64,000 nt of DNA, taken from Agapetus fuscipes. Its lineage: Eukaryota; Arthropoda; Insecta; Trichoptera; Glossosomatidae. The notes beneath the pieces are model-generated. The model searched no databases. It had not been told where the DNA came from and worked only from the letters and a program-made list of their open reading frames with translations. Both the position numbers and the translations under genes were made by a program. Of this stretch, positions 1 to 8,635 are shown piece by piece (position 1 is the stretch's first letter; each line of letters begins with the position of its first letter). The DNA is taken from NCBI GenBank assembly GCA_951799405.1, contig OX637350.1, positions 3,643,852-3,707,851 of the forward strand, in the 5' to 3' direction.

Positions 1-1287
1 ACATATGAGTTGAGCATGTTGTCGGCGTGTTACTAAAGATGAAATGCCTAGGGTGATCTCTATGTCTTTATAGTCATACTCATCTCTACTTAGACCCAGT
101 TTCCAAGCAACTCGTCTTAGAAAGCGATGCTGTACTGATTCAAGACGGTCAATGTGGGTAGCATAGAATGGAGACCAGATAACACTGGCATACTCAAGGT
201 GTGGGCGAACCAATGAACAGTAAAGGATTTTTAAAGTTTGTACATTATTGAAATCAGAAGTGATTCTAAGGATGAAACCTAGAATCTTAAGTGACTTATT
301 AACAATATTATCAATGTGTTCGCGAAAGGAAAGTTTGATATCCAATGTTAAGCCAAGGTCCTTAATAAGTGTGACCGTTGCCAGGTCAACACCATTTAGT
401 TTGTAGACAAAATTTACAGGTTTTTTTGTTTTATAAAAGGACATAATTTTACATTTATCGATATTCAGCTCCATGCAGTTGGCCTTGCACCAATCATTGA
501 ATGAATCAATATCTGATTGAAACAGAGAGCAATCATTGTAAGAGTTAATGGATTTCAGCATTTTGTTGTCATCCGCAAAAAGCCAAAATTGAGTGTCAGA
601 AAAAACATTCAGGTCATTAATAAATATATTGAAAAGAAGAGGAGCAAGATGTGCTCCTTGAGGTACACCAGACGTAACGTCAATTTTATCAGAAATAGAA
701 TCATTTATTCTCACTCTTTGTTTTCTTCCAGTTAAGTAAGACTTGAGAAAGGTTAGAAAGGGATCTCTTATACCAATAGCTCTTAGTTTAGCTACAAGGA
801 GTTGATGGTTAACCTTATCGAAGGCCTTAGAGAAGTCAGTGTATAGAACATCAACCTGAGTATTATTCTCAAGGGCCCTGACAATAGTGTCAGTGTAGGA
901 AAGCAAATTAGTAATAGTAGATCTAGAAGATCGGAAGCCATGTTGTTCATCAATCAATAAATTTTTGAAGAGAGGGGAGATTTTTGTAGTTATGATAGAC
1001 TCAAAGATTTTTGGTATATGGGATAAATTTGATATAGGTCGGTAGTTCTTTATATCAGACTTGATTCCAGATTTAAAAATAGGTCTTAGGTAAGATATTT
1101 TCCAAGAGTCAGGAAAAACACCTGAAGACAGAGAAAGGTTAAATAAATGACACAATGGCTTTGACAAGGTAAACTTGCACTTCTTGAGCAAAAGTTGTGG
1201 AAAACCATCGGGACCAGTGCCACTATTATCAGACAGAGCCCCCAATGCATTGAAAACATCCACTAGTGATATATTGCATTCATTCAT
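1..1287 (-). CDS. LINE reverse transcriptase, C-terminal half, runs off window edge
   Basis: The minus strand is open for about 429 codons from an ATG at 1287 to the window edge, with no stop or frameshift. Reading inward, it shows the RT motifs in order: GTGPDGFP, NYRPIS, DEQHGFR, YTDFSKAFDKVNH (motif A), SGVPQGAHLAPLLFNIFIND (motif B) and FADDNK (motif C). Thumb-like sequence LNIDKCKIM and LVRPHLEYASVIW follows. All three polymerase aspartates are present. The motif style fits jockey/CR1-like non-LTR retrotransposons. The N-terminal endonuclease is missing: upstream of 1287 the sequence switches to a different LINE tail and then an S1 SINE, so this copy is 5' truncated or interrupted. The ATG is probably internal to ORF2, not a true start. 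Whether the ORF ends intact beyond the window cannot be seen. Confidence 0.9.
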   Translation of the reverse strand, partial: MNECNISLVDVFNALGALSDNSGTGPDGFPQLLLKKCKFTLSKPLCHLFNLSLSSGVFPDSWKISYLRPIFKSGIKSDIKNYRPISNLSHIPKIFESIITTKISPLFKNLLIDEQHGFRSSRSTITNLLSYTDTIVRALENNTQVDVLYTDFSKAFDKVNHQLLVAKLRAIGIRDPFLTFLKSYLTGRKQRVRINDSISDKIDVTSGVPQGAHLAPLLFNIFINDLNVFSDTQFWLFADDNKMLKSINSYNDCSLFQSDIDSFNDWCKANCMELNIDKCKIMSFYKTKKPVNFVYKLNGVDLATVTLIKDLGLTLDIKLSFREHIDNIVNKSLKILGFILRITSDFNNVQTLKILYCSLVRPHLEYASVIWSPFYATHIDRLESVQHRFLRRVAWKLGLSRDEYDYKDIEITLGISSLVTRRQHAQLIC

Positions 1288-1338
1288 CACGAAACGGCGC
1301 TATAAAGAAATCTTCAACTCATCCTCATCATCATTCCG
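1288..1338 (+). repeat. 3' tail of an L2-like LINE
   Basis: The block ACGAAACGGCGCTATAAAG followed by a CATC/TCATCA-rich tail matches, in the opposite orientation, the 3' end of the L2-like LINE at 55973-56289. Only the terminal ~50 bp is present, consistent with an extremely 5'-truncated insertion between the RT fragment and the S1 SINE. Confidence 0.55.
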
Positions 1339-1796
1339 ATCGATAGCTCAGTTAGTAGAGTGCTTGCATTCCATGCCGAGAGCTCGGGTTAGAATCCCAC
1401 CGAGGTTGTCAGTATGATTTCCCGTTTCGGCGTTTATTTCAAACCTAAAATAAAAAGAGATATTAAATATTATTGTGAAAATAAACTACGTTAAACAAAA
1501 AATAGCTTTATTTTAAAAAAAATGAATTTTCACTGTGTGAATACACAAACCCTACAAAATCTAAAATAAAAATACCGGCAAGGTTTATTCAGCCCTCACA
1601 AGAAATGAGTAAAAGTTCCCAAGGGAGATGAGAAACCCCCCTTTTAACTGAAGTGGTTGGTGTGAGGCCGGACCCCTTACCTGTAAAAATAAATAGGTCC
1701 CGAATTGCCACATGCGACCCCTTTGGGGAAAACGCGGCAAAGAGTTACTCTTTATGTGAAGCTTAGTAGCTTTTTAACTTATTCAATATTATCCGA
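1339..1796 (+). mobile_element. S1 SINE (tRNA-derived), family reference copy
   Basis: S1 has a tRNA-like head with A-box TAGCTCAGTTAGTAGAG and a B-box-like GGTTAGAATCC (GGTTCGAATCC in other copies). A unique body follows: TTTCCCGTTTCGG, an ACCGGCAAGGTTTA block, a TGAAGTGGTTGGTGTGAGGC block and GCGACCCCTTTGGGG. It ends in a conserved stretch TTACACTATATGTGTAGCTTAG; this copy's end is diverged. The A and B boxes would be the pol III promoter. No acceptor stem can be paired, so this is not a tRNA gene. This copy is split by a 104 bp insertion at 1457-1560. Confidence 0.85.
1457..1560. mobile_element. 104 bp unclassified insertion in S1, 12 bp target duplication
   Basis: CTAAAATAAAAA occurs at 1445-1456 and again at 1561-1572. 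Removing the sequence between restores a continuous S1 body. The insert is AT-rich, has no ORF and no clear terminal repeats. A direct duplication of 12 bp suggests retroposition, but the source family was not recognised. Confidence 0.5.
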
Positions 1797-2438
1797 AATA
1801 ATTCAAAACTTGCACATCGGTTTCGTTTACGGATACGATCTTTTTTCGGATATACGATAGTTTCGGTTCTCATCCCTGGTCTCAAGTACAAAACTTTCCG
1901 TTTAAACTCGATTTCCTTAGAAATAAAGAACACTTATATGTTCATTAGAGGTGCTATTTTAATTTTCGTATAATTTTCGTTGAACTCTTTGGATGAGTAT
2001 AAACGTATGGTTTTGGTGCTTAGAGTACAAACGGAGAGACTTGCAGGAAATCGATTTTAATTTAGAATTACACGGACACGAGAAATTCTTGGGTAGCACT
2101 TTACTCGATTCGCTGCCAATGGAAAAGATGGCGGAGAAATTCTTTCACATACCAACCAAAATGTTCAGGTTATATGTAAAAGATTCTTTATAATCTAATG
2201 TAGTACTGGAGTCAAAGTTCAGTTGTATGTGGTCTAGTGTTAGCTTACTGAACGAAAGGCTTTTAAAGATTTTAATACTGATATGAAACATTTACAACCT
2301 TTTGCTTATTCTATATTTCAGAGATTTTATTCATTTACTGTCTGTTATTTTATATTTAAAAAGAATGTATTATCTAGTTACTTCGTGAAAGTTCATTTTA
2401 ATAGATTAAAATAAAATATTCTTGTTATGGTTCACATG
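1797..2438. other. No gene or repeat recognised
   Basis: AT-rich single-copy-looking sequence. A 66-codon ORF at 1993-2193 (+) has no recognisable domain, and nothing here supports a gene. Confidence 0.4.
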
Positions 2439-2561
2439 AGTTTTTATTTTTTAAACACTACCGGTTTCGGGAGAAGCAATACCTCCTTACGTTTATATTT
2501 ACACCTGAAGATGGGAGGTATTGCTTCTCCCGAAACCGGTAGTGTTTAAAAAATAAAAACT
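2439..2561. mobile_element. Palindromic (foldback) element with hammerhead-like centre
   Basis: Two ~48 bp arms are near-perfect inverted copies, starting AGTTTTTATTTTTTAAACACTACCGG on the left and ending with its complement on the right. They are separated by ~26 bp. The right arm plus the centre forms the ribozyme-like motif at 2501-2545. There is no ORF. A similar but longer palindrome lies at 11345-11577. Confidence 0.8.
2501..2545 (+). ncRNA. Hammerhead-ribozyme-like motif 1
   Basis: In order: ACAC (stem I), CTGAAGA (2505-2511, fits CUGANGA), an extra T, GGGAG / 9 nt loop / CTCCC (stem II), GAAA (2532-2535), CCGG, then UA at 2540-2541 as the U-H cleavage dinucleotide, then GTGT closing stem I (4 bp). 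Stem III would be A-CCGG-U, which is self-complementary and so would need dimerisation, as in known short-stem-III hammerheads. The extra T between A9 and stem II is non-canonical. Activity is unproven. Confidence 0.6.
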
Positions 2562-2587
2562 TTTATTTTAATCTAACAATAATGTTC

Positions 2588-2845
2588 CTTGACTTATAGG
2601 TTGGTATGCGGCTGACCACCCATACTGTAAAAAAATGGTTCACTTTGCCAATGTCACCCCTGTCTCAGGGAAGGACGGCAAGAGTTGCAGGGTGTATGTC
2701 CATTTGAGATTTTGTTTTTATGTTGTAGGTTCACATGAGGCATGTGCAAGCGCGAACTTGTACGTGTCTGGTTGTGAGAATGCATGTAATGTGATTCTCC
2801 AATGTAACATATGTTTGCAACTTAGATTAGATTAGATTAGATTAA
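2588..2845 (+). repeat. A-repeat, family reference copy
   Basis: This ~250 bp interspersed family starts TTCCTTGACTTATAGGTTGG. It runs through CTGACCACCCATACTGTAAA, GGTTCACTTTGCCAATGTCA, CCCCTGTTTCAGGGAAGG and CGGCAAGAGTTGCAGGG, then a TTCATTTGAGATT block. It ends ATATCTTTGCAACTTAGATT with a (TTAGA)n or (ATTATAG)n tail. It has no terminal inverted repeats and no coding potential. TAGGTTGGTATG and GGTTCACTTTGCC are weak A- and B-box-like blocks, so a SINE is possible, but the class is not settled. Later entries refer to this description. Confidence 0.85.
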
Positions 2846-3111
2846 CAATAATGTTCCTTGACTTATAGGTTGGTATGCGGCTGACCACCCATACTGTAAA
2901 AAAATGGTTCACTTTGCCAATGTCACCCCTGTTTCAGGGAAGGACGGCAAGAGTTGCAGAGCTTATGTTCATTTGAGATTGGGTTTTATATTGTAGGTCC
3001 ACATGCGGCATGTGTTAGCGCGAAATTATACATGTCTGCTTGTGGGAATGCATTTAATATAAATCTTAAATGAAAAATATCTTTGCAGCTTAGATTAGAT
3101 TGGATTAGATG
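2846..3111 (+). repeat. A-repeat
   Basis: Second copy directly after the first, head to tail, joined through the TTAGATTAGATTAGATT tail of the upstream copy. Confidence 0.85.
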
Positions 3112-3120
3112 TGTTTTTTT

Positions 3121-3562
3121 TTATTTTTATTCTTTGACTAATAGGTTAGTATGAAGCTGACCAGTGCCTTCTCATCTTAAAAAAAAATTCACTCTGCCTG
3201 TGCCCCCCCTGTTTCAGGGAATGGGCGGTTAAGCTCACACAGTGGTATTCTTACACATTTTAGTCTTGCGTTGAGCCCACGCTTTGACAAACTGATGATG
3301 CATTTGTATGAAGTTCTGTCAATCCAAGATGGCCGCAAGTGAACAAGTGAACAAGTAGTCTTCAGAAAAATATTACCAAAATTCGGTAGGTAAGAATGAC
3401 CGTGGCGATGAGACTTTCAGCTCAGGCATCATTAGTTTGTCAAAGCGAGGGCTCAACCGACGACTAAAATGTCTAATAATACCTACTCCCGACGGAGTTT
3501 ATGTTCACTAAAATTTAGGTTTTTATTTAAAGTATGAAGGTCCACATGCAACATTAACAACT
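3121..3562 (+). repeat. A-repeat split by a foldback element
   Basis: The 5' part is 3121-3243 and the 3' part (TTTATGTTCACT through GGTCCACATGC) is about 3497-3562. They are separated by the palindromic element at 3244-3483. The copy is diverged. Confidence 0.6.
3244..3483. mobile_element. 240 bp foldback/MITE-like element
   Basis: It begins GGTATTCTTACACATTTTAG and ends with the imperfect complement CTAAAATGTCTAATAATACC. Inverted arms extend inward about 60 bp through the GAGCCC, GCTTTGACAAACT and ATGATGC blocks. A CTGATGA at the inner edge of the left arm, and CTAATGA with GAAA on the minus strand of the right arm, look like decayed forms of the hammerhead-like core in other palindromes here; this last point is weak. 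Confidence 0.6.
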
Positions 3563-3565
3563 TGC

Positions 3566-3766
3566 AACTCCTGCCGTATATCCCTGAAACCGGGGATTGG
3601 TGTCATTGCAAAAACCTATTTTTTCAAAGACTCTTACAAAGCGCTTTTGCAGTGACTCAGTCACGAAAAGGCGCTTTACAAATGTTTATTTTATTATTAT
3701 TGGCAAAAGTGAACCAATTTGTAGAGCCCGAGGGGTCAGCCTGATACCAACCTATCAATCAAGGAG
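3566..3766 (-). repeat. A-repeat (minus) split by a LINE tail
   Basis: TTGCAACTCCTGCCG... and GTGAACCAATTTGTAGAG...TATCAATCAAGGA are the 3' and 5' thirds of a minus-strand A-repeat. They are interrupted by the L2-like tail at 3609-3701. Confidence 0.6.
3609..3701 (+). mobile_element. L2-like LINE 3' end, 5' truncated
   Basis: It codes for KTYFFKDSYKALLQ-type C-terminal residues, then AAAGGCGCTTTACAAATG and a TTATTATTATT tail. It matches the longer copy at 41070-41395. Confidence 0.6.
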
Positions 3767-3767
3767 C

Positions 3768-3850
3768 AAGTAAAGGAAACCCTTCGGGGATCACGCGACA
3801 AGAAATTACACTATATGCGTAGCTTACTTGCGTTGCGTTTGCGCAATCTT
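3768..3850 (+). repeat. S1 SINE, 3' tail only
   Basis: CCCTTCGGGGATCACGCG through ATTACACTATATGCGTAGC and a GCGTTGCG stretch match the last ~80 bp of S1. The tRNA-like head is absent. Confidence 0.6.
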
Positions 3851-4096
3851 AGAGATCGCGTGCTTCCATATTTTACATGGACTCAAATGGATCTTGTACT
3901 CCATCTAAGATCGGCCGGATGTCCCATGCGTCGGTACATACATATTACGCACAACTTGCGCCCACCTCACGCACACAGAGGTGGCCTCATCATATTACGG
4001 CAACCCAAAGTGACGTAGATTGTGTTGTGTTTGACGCCGGTAATGAAACCGCTCCGGGCCTTTTAAACCAGAGCCTGTCAAAGCATACTCCATCGT
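3851..4096. other. No gene recognised
   Basis: Moderately GC-rich stretch. Short overlapping ORFs on both strands show no domain. Confidence 0.35.
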
Positions 4097-4159
4097 TGTG
4101 CCTTGACTTATAGGCTGGTATGCGGCTGACAACCCATGCTGTAGAAAATGGATCATTTT

Positions 4160-4280
4160 GTCAACGACGTTAGCCATGTTGAAAGCACCGGTTCCCATAG
4201 ATCACCGAAGTAAAGCAACATTGGGCGCGGACAGTACTTGGATGGGTGACCGCTCAGGTACATCGCGTGTCGTTGGCATC
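4160..4280 (+). pseudogene. 5S rRNA-like sequence, 5' head of a composite SINE
   Basis: This 121 nt stretch aligns over its full length with animal 5S rRNA. It has a 5' GTCAACGACG pairing with a 3' CGTTGGC (helix I), GATCACCGAAGTAAAGC, GGGCGCGG, AGTACTTGGATGGGTGACCG (box C of the internal promoter) and CGCGTGTCGTTGG. Small deletions are seen, for example AAGTAAAG where AAGTTAAG is expected. It starts at the A-repeat break point and runs within 2-3 nt into the S2 head. It therefore looks like part of a retroposed chimera, not an rDNA unit. Confidence 0.8.
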
Positions 4281-4282
4281 TT

Positions 4283-4590
4283 GGACCGGTCCGTAGTCCG
4301 TAGTGGCAACACTTCGGACTCGTAAATGGAAGGTTGTGGATTCGGATCCCGGCGGAGCACAAAAATATACCATTTATATTTCGAATGTGCTCTACGCTGA
4401 GTTGAAAAATTCATAAACCTTTACCAAAGACCGGTCACTGAAAGGTCCATCCAACCTTACAACAACTGGGTCTTGCTTGAGAATTGGCGCTTTATACAGC
4501 GACGACCAAGCTCGCAGAGGGCTCTTGAGGTGTGATACACACAAAAACAGCGCTCACCAAATAAATCATCCTAATTATATTATTTTATTT
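4283..4590 (+). mobile_element. S2 SINE body fused behind a 5S head
   Basis: S2 family description: tRNA-like head GACCGGTCCGTAGTC...GTGGTAACACTTCGG and B-box GGTTCGAATCCCGGCGGAGC. The body includes TTCGCTGGGTTGAAAAATTC, GTCCATCCAGCCTTACA, TCTTGCTTGAGAATTGGCGC, GACGACCAAGCTCGC and an ACACAAAAACAGCGCTCACC block. It ends AATAAATCATCCTAAT plus (ATT)n. In this copy the 5S-like sequence replaces the unique flank upstream of the head, and the pair sits between A-repeat halves. Confidence 0.8.
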
Positions 4591-4605
4591 GACAATGTCA
4601 CCCCT

Positions 4606-4878
4606 TAATTGTACATTGAAGCTCTCACGGCCGGTTCTTGTTGACACAACAATCACTTTTTCGGGCTATGTAGCCGTGGTCTGGTAGATTCTTTAGATTT
4701 TAATTCTAGTAGATTCATTCCAAAGGCTGGCGTTGTTTCTAGTACAGCAGATCCTGTAAGAAGATCACAGCGACTAGCCAACCGCTGATAATGCCCATCG
4801 GAGCAATGGGCAAAACTGTCCGGAAAGAATCTACCAGACCACGGCTACATAGCCCGAAAAAAGAGATTGTTGTGTCAA
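4606..4878. mobile_element. Palindromic element with decayed hammerhead, 13 bp target duplication
   Basis: Arms of ~56 bp (TTGTTGACAC... at 4638 and its complement ending 4881) enclose a central region. The motif ATGTAGCCGTGGTCTGGTAG lies in both arms. Flanking CAATGTCACCCCT copies show insertion into the A-repeat. Confidence 0.7.
4782..4823 (+). ncRNA. Decayed hammerhead-like motif
   Basis: CCG / CTGATAA (4785-4791, one change from CTGATGA) / extra T / GCCCAT - loop - ATGGGC stem II / AAAA where GAAA is expected / CTG-U-C / CGG. Stem I (CCG/CGG) and stem II pair perfectly, but two core bases (G8, G12) are changed, so it should be inactive. Confidence 0.45.
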
Positions 4879-5025
4879 CAATGTCACCCCTGTTTCAAGG
4901 AAGGACGGCAAGAGTTGCAGGGTGTACGTACATTTGAGAATTGGGTTTTTATGTTGTAGGTTCACATGTGCAAGCGCAAGCGCGAACTTGTACGTGTCTG
5001 GTTGTGAAAATGCATGCTTCAGGTG

Positions 5026-5528
5026 GCTGAATTAATACTAAATGGTTCAGATACGGAAGCAATCGTTTAGGGTGTCATCGTGCGAGGGTATGAGGGAAGA
5101 AGGGGATGTAGGACGGCCATGTGTGGAGTTTGTATCATCTGGGTCATTTCTTAGGAATCGCTTCCTCGGGAATATGGAGTATGGTCAACAGAGAGACAAT
5201 TTTATGGCACACCTGTGTCCTTTTATGGACTACCATAATTTCTCGCCCCACAGTTTGTCAAGCTCTGCCTTGGTCCATTGTATGATATAAGGGATATGTT
5301 ATCTTAGTAGCAAAACCACAAACTAGACCGTAACACGTTACAAGGGTACTTAGGCATATTGGAATACAAACTCCTGAAGGTGTACAAGGAAGCCATTTTG
5401 ATTTATCTCCTAAATTTCACGTCACGTTTGTGACGGATCACATTTCATTTTGACAAAACCGCAATTAATAATGAATACCACTGTAGTATTTTTTTTTAAT
5501 TTACAACATTGTATTAAAAAAATACGAT
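5026..5528. other. No gene recognised
   Basis: An 82-codon ORF (5042-5290, +) has no recognisable domain. The rest is AT-rich and unremarkable. Confidence 0.35.
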
Positions 5529-5757
5529 TGTTCCTTGACTTATAGACTGGTATGAGGCTGATCATCATACTGTTAAAATAGTTCACCTTCCCAATTTCAC
5601 CTCTGTTTCAGGAAATGTCGGAAAGCATTGCAGGATTTATGTTCATTTGAGATTGGGGTTTTATGTTGTAAGTCCACATGCGGCATGTGTAAGCGTTAAC
5701 GCGTCTGCGTACGAGAATGCATTTGATATGAAATGTAATATATCTTTGCAGCTAAGG
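5529..5757 (+). repeat. A-repeat
   Basis: Full-length diverged copy from TTCCTTGACTTATAGACTGG to ATATCTTTGCAGCTAAGG. Confidence 0.8.
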
Positions 5758-5774
5758 TGAGGTTTAGTTTATTT

Positions 5775-5895
5775 TGTATGCACACACGCAACACGCGTCA
5801 GCGCGAGCTTTCATGTGATTGCTTGTGAGCGTGCATTAAATATGAGCCTTAAATATCAATAAATCTTTAAAACATAGATTATCTTTAGTGTATAG
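5775..5895 (+). repeat. A-repeat, 3' half
   Basis: CACACACGCAACACG...GCGCGAGCTT...GCTTGTGAGCGTGCATTAAA and a terminal ATAGATTAT tail match the 3' half of the family. Confidence 0.6.
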
Positions 5896-6196
5896 ATTAT
5901 AGAATACCTTATTGTAATCCACCATTCAAATTGTCAAAGTAAAATACCTTGAAATATTAAAAAAATATTTTAAAAATTAAAATGTTAGTGAGGAACTATT
6001 TGAACAAAGAAAAGTTATTCACCAAATCATTTTTCACGCGAGAAAAAAATCTTACCTTTTTTGAAGTTCTTCTACAGCACATATCTGAAAATAGAAGAAA
6101 AATAATACAAATTATTATCTTAAATCTCAGTGTTAAAATCATACACATCATTGAAAAATAATATATTTTATCGAATCTAATAAATAATAATAAATA
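5896..6196. other. AT-rich, nothing recognised
   Basis: Very AT-rich. No domain is visible in the 68-codon minus ORF. Confidence 0.35.
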
Positions 6197-6353
6197 AGGC
6201 AAGAGTTGCAGGGCTTATGTTCATTTGAGATTGTGTTTTATATTGTGGGTCCACATGCGGCATGTGTGAGCGCGAATTTATGGGTGTCTGCTTGTGGGAA
6301 TGCATTTAATTTTAATCTCAAATGATACATATCTTTGCAACTTAGATTTAGAT
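6197..6353 (+). repeat. A-repeat, 5' truncated
   Basis: It begins at GGCAAGAGTTGCAGGGCTTA and runs to ATCTTTGCAACTTAGATT. Confidence 0.75.
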
Positions 6354-6755
6354 TTAATTTATATAAAATCGAACGGTATGTTTGTTTGTCTTGTATGGAC
6401 TCCTAAACTATTGTACCAATCGCGATGAAACTTATATTGTGTATGGACATAGTCAAGATTCATTTAACGATAATAATGTAAAAATATAACGACAAAGGTT
6501 TTCTTCACGAGTTGATTTATGTCTGTCTGTTCTCCTGTTGTTCTCTTGATAATGGTTTGATAACATCGAAAGCGCTCGAGGAAATAAATCAACTCTTTTG
6601 TTTTTAAATTACAAAACTTACATGAGTTATTGTTTAAATACCCATAAAGTCTTATGTATAAAAAACTGGAGCAATAAAGGAAATGAAAGCAGAAATATGC
6701 GAAACCATTTTCACCTTTTGTCAGAGATTTTTTAGACAAAAAGAAGTGTGCAAAG
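6354..6755. other. No gene recognised
   Basis: AT-rich. A 91-codon minus ORF (6464-6739) has no recognisable motif. Confidence 0.35.
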
Positions 6756-6756
6756 A

Positions 6757-6830
6757 CAAATCATAGTGGAGACACATCTGCGGAGATACTGGCCACCCGC
6801 AACAGAATTGTGACATGATACAATAACAGA
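6757..6830 (+). repeat. LINE 3' end fragment
   Basis: TGGAGACACATCTGCGGAG then TACTGGCCACCCGCAACAGAA parallels the C-terminal WRQLCRGSGHP and 3' UTR of the LINE copy at 43955-44359. It is heavily 5' truncated. Confidence 0.5.
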
Positions 6831-6959
6831 ACCAGACGAGCCACCACAAGGGGTGGCAGGGTTTATGCAGGGTATATGCTTCAGTAACATCGAACCACTT
6901 ACTTTTAGAGTCATGAGCACGCCTCTGACCTAGAGGTTCTTGTTTTGTCGTGCCGTTGA

Positions 6960-7095
6960 TTTTTCTTCACGGGAAGGCCTCATACCACTTGAGAAAATAT
7001 ATAGCTTTGCATGAGAGTCTACGTGCTGTTTATTTTTCAGACACATGCATACAGGACGTGTATGAAAAGGGTTTGAGCATACTAAGTCACACACA
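6960..7095. repeat. L-repeat (short unclassified)
   Basis: Shares GAGAAAATATATAGCTTTGC, a CGTGCTGT block, CATACAGGACGTGTATG and a GGTTTGA block with 21115-21225. No structure was identified. Confidence 0.5.
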
Positions 7096-7479
7096 TACAA
7101 ATGTTTGTTTAAAAAAATACACATTTGCTATTTTGTACCAAAAAAAAAACAAACATCTGGCTCAGTTTCAGAAAGCGCCAACAAAAATCACAACAAACTT
7201 TTATGTGTGTGTGTTTATGTTTGAATTAAAAATACATAAACACTCGACATTGTTACCTCGTTATGCTAGGAGGGTGAAAATAAAAAGATAATGTAGGGCG
7301 CGAGGGGAGGTTTGTATGCAAAGCAGCTGTTGCGAGGTTCTGCTTCCTTCTCGGATGGTTCTTTTCATTTATCGTGGTTGGATTTCCCGCCATGTCGTGC
7401 CTGTGAGTACTTGTACATATTCGTGCAGTGCTATTCAGAAAGCTGTCGACTGAGACGTCACTTTTACAATAATCTTAGT

Positions 7480-7604
7480 TGCGAAGGTATATTTCATTTA
7501 AGAATCATATTAAACGCATTCTCATGAGCAGACACGTATAAGTTCACGCTTAAACATGCCGCATGAGTTAATGAAAACGAACTCGTGTCTGCTTGTGAGC
7601 ATGA
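7480..7604 (-). repeat. A-repeat, partial minus copy
   Basis: ATCATATTAAACGCATTCTC, GCAGACACGTATAAGTTCAC and CATGCCGCATG belong to the 3' half on the minus strand. An inverted scrap, CTCGTGTCTGCTTGTGAGCAT, directly precedes the S2 head. Confidence 0.6.
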
Positions 7605-7605
7605 C

Positions 7606-7905
7606 CGGTCCGTAGTCCAGGTGGTAACACTTCGGACTCGTGACTGGAAGGTCGTGGGTTCAAATCCCGGCGGAGCACATAAAATTTACCATTTATATTT
7701 TCAAATTTGCTCTTCGCTGGGTTGAAAAATTCATAAACCTTTACCAAAGACCGATCATCAAAAGGTCCATCCAGCCTTACAACAACTGGATCTTGTTTGA
7801 GAATTGGCGCTTTCTACAGCGACGACCAAGCTCGCAGAGGGCTCTTGAGGTGTGATACACACAAAAACAGCGCTCACCGAATAAATCAGCCTAATTTTTT
7901 TTTAT
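7606..7905 (+). mobile_element. S2 SINE, near full length
   Basis: GACCGGTCCGTAGTCCAGGT head, GGTTCAAATCCCGGCGGAGC B-box region, complete body, and AATAAATCAGCCTAAT tail running into T-rich sequence. It has no 5S head. Confidence 0.85.
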
Positions 7906-8635
7906 TTTTTTAATTGCATACCTATTAGGCGTATGTGCCTGTATGAGATACACGCCCCTGGTTCATTCCCTTGTATCAGAGTTAGTGCTCCTCCAAACAA
8001 CTGGATTGGTGTATAAACCACATATCTGTGCTATAAACTATATTACTCAGACTAGCAGCAAAACTCTCCAGTTATTGAAACTGAGTCAACCTTTATGACC
8101 GGTCTTTGGTGAAGGTATGCAGATGTATTTTACCGCAACAAAGAGCAATTCAGTCCATCGCTGATTCTAAATAACATGATATTGTAATAGTCTAACTGAA
8201 AGCCCGGTAGTATAAACGGTTGCTGAGTGACGGATACAATGCTAGCAATAATCTACCTGCTTTCACTACAAACAGTTTGAAATGTGAGTTGATAGTCCCT
8301 TTGTGGACTCCCTAGATGTCTTTGTAATGTAAATTTATTAATGTATTCCATGTGGTAGTATAGTAAATGGTTATAAACGTTTGCAATACAAAGCATTTGA
8401 GAAGAACAATTTATTAGGTCAGTCAGAGTGTTCAATCAAAGACCACTCAAAAGTGAACATCATCGATGGAGAGTGAGGAAGAGGAGCTTAAGGAACGCAC
8501 TCAATCTTAAAAATGATCATCAAATGGAAATTGCTGATGTAGGGAGGGGAGAAGGGGAAAGAAACGCACTTAATCTTAAAAATAATCTTTTTAAGGGTTT
8601 GATGGGTTTACTCAGTGAAAGTCCATTGCATATTA
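7906..8635. other. No gene recognised
   Basis: No repeat family match seen by eye. A 101-codon plus ORF at 8428-8733 is partly the palindrome at 8636 and is not supported as a gene. Confidence 0.35.

Larger units (their letters stand above)
4098..5025 (+). repeat. A-repeat carrying two nested insertions
   Basis: The 5' third (4098-4159), a short middle piece around 4588-4605 and the 3' two thirds (4879-5025) read as one A-repeat once the 5S-S2 chimera (4160-4590) and the palindromic element (4606-4878) are removed. CAATGTCACCCCT at 4593-4605 and 4879-4891 is the target duplication of the second insertion. Confidence 0.7.

Noticed and set aside
1340..1420. S1, S2 and S3 heads as functional tRNA genes
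   Set aside because: A- and B-boxes are present, but acceptor stems do not pair and each head is followed by a constant SINE body.
2820..2845. (TTAGATTAGATT) runs as telomeric repeats
   Set aside because: They are the variable tails of A-repeats; the unit is not TTAGG and the runs are only a few units long.
4160..4280. Functional 5S rRNA gene
   Set aside because: Has small deletions, is a single copy, and is fused within 2-3 nt to a SINE inside another repeat; no terminator or tandem array.
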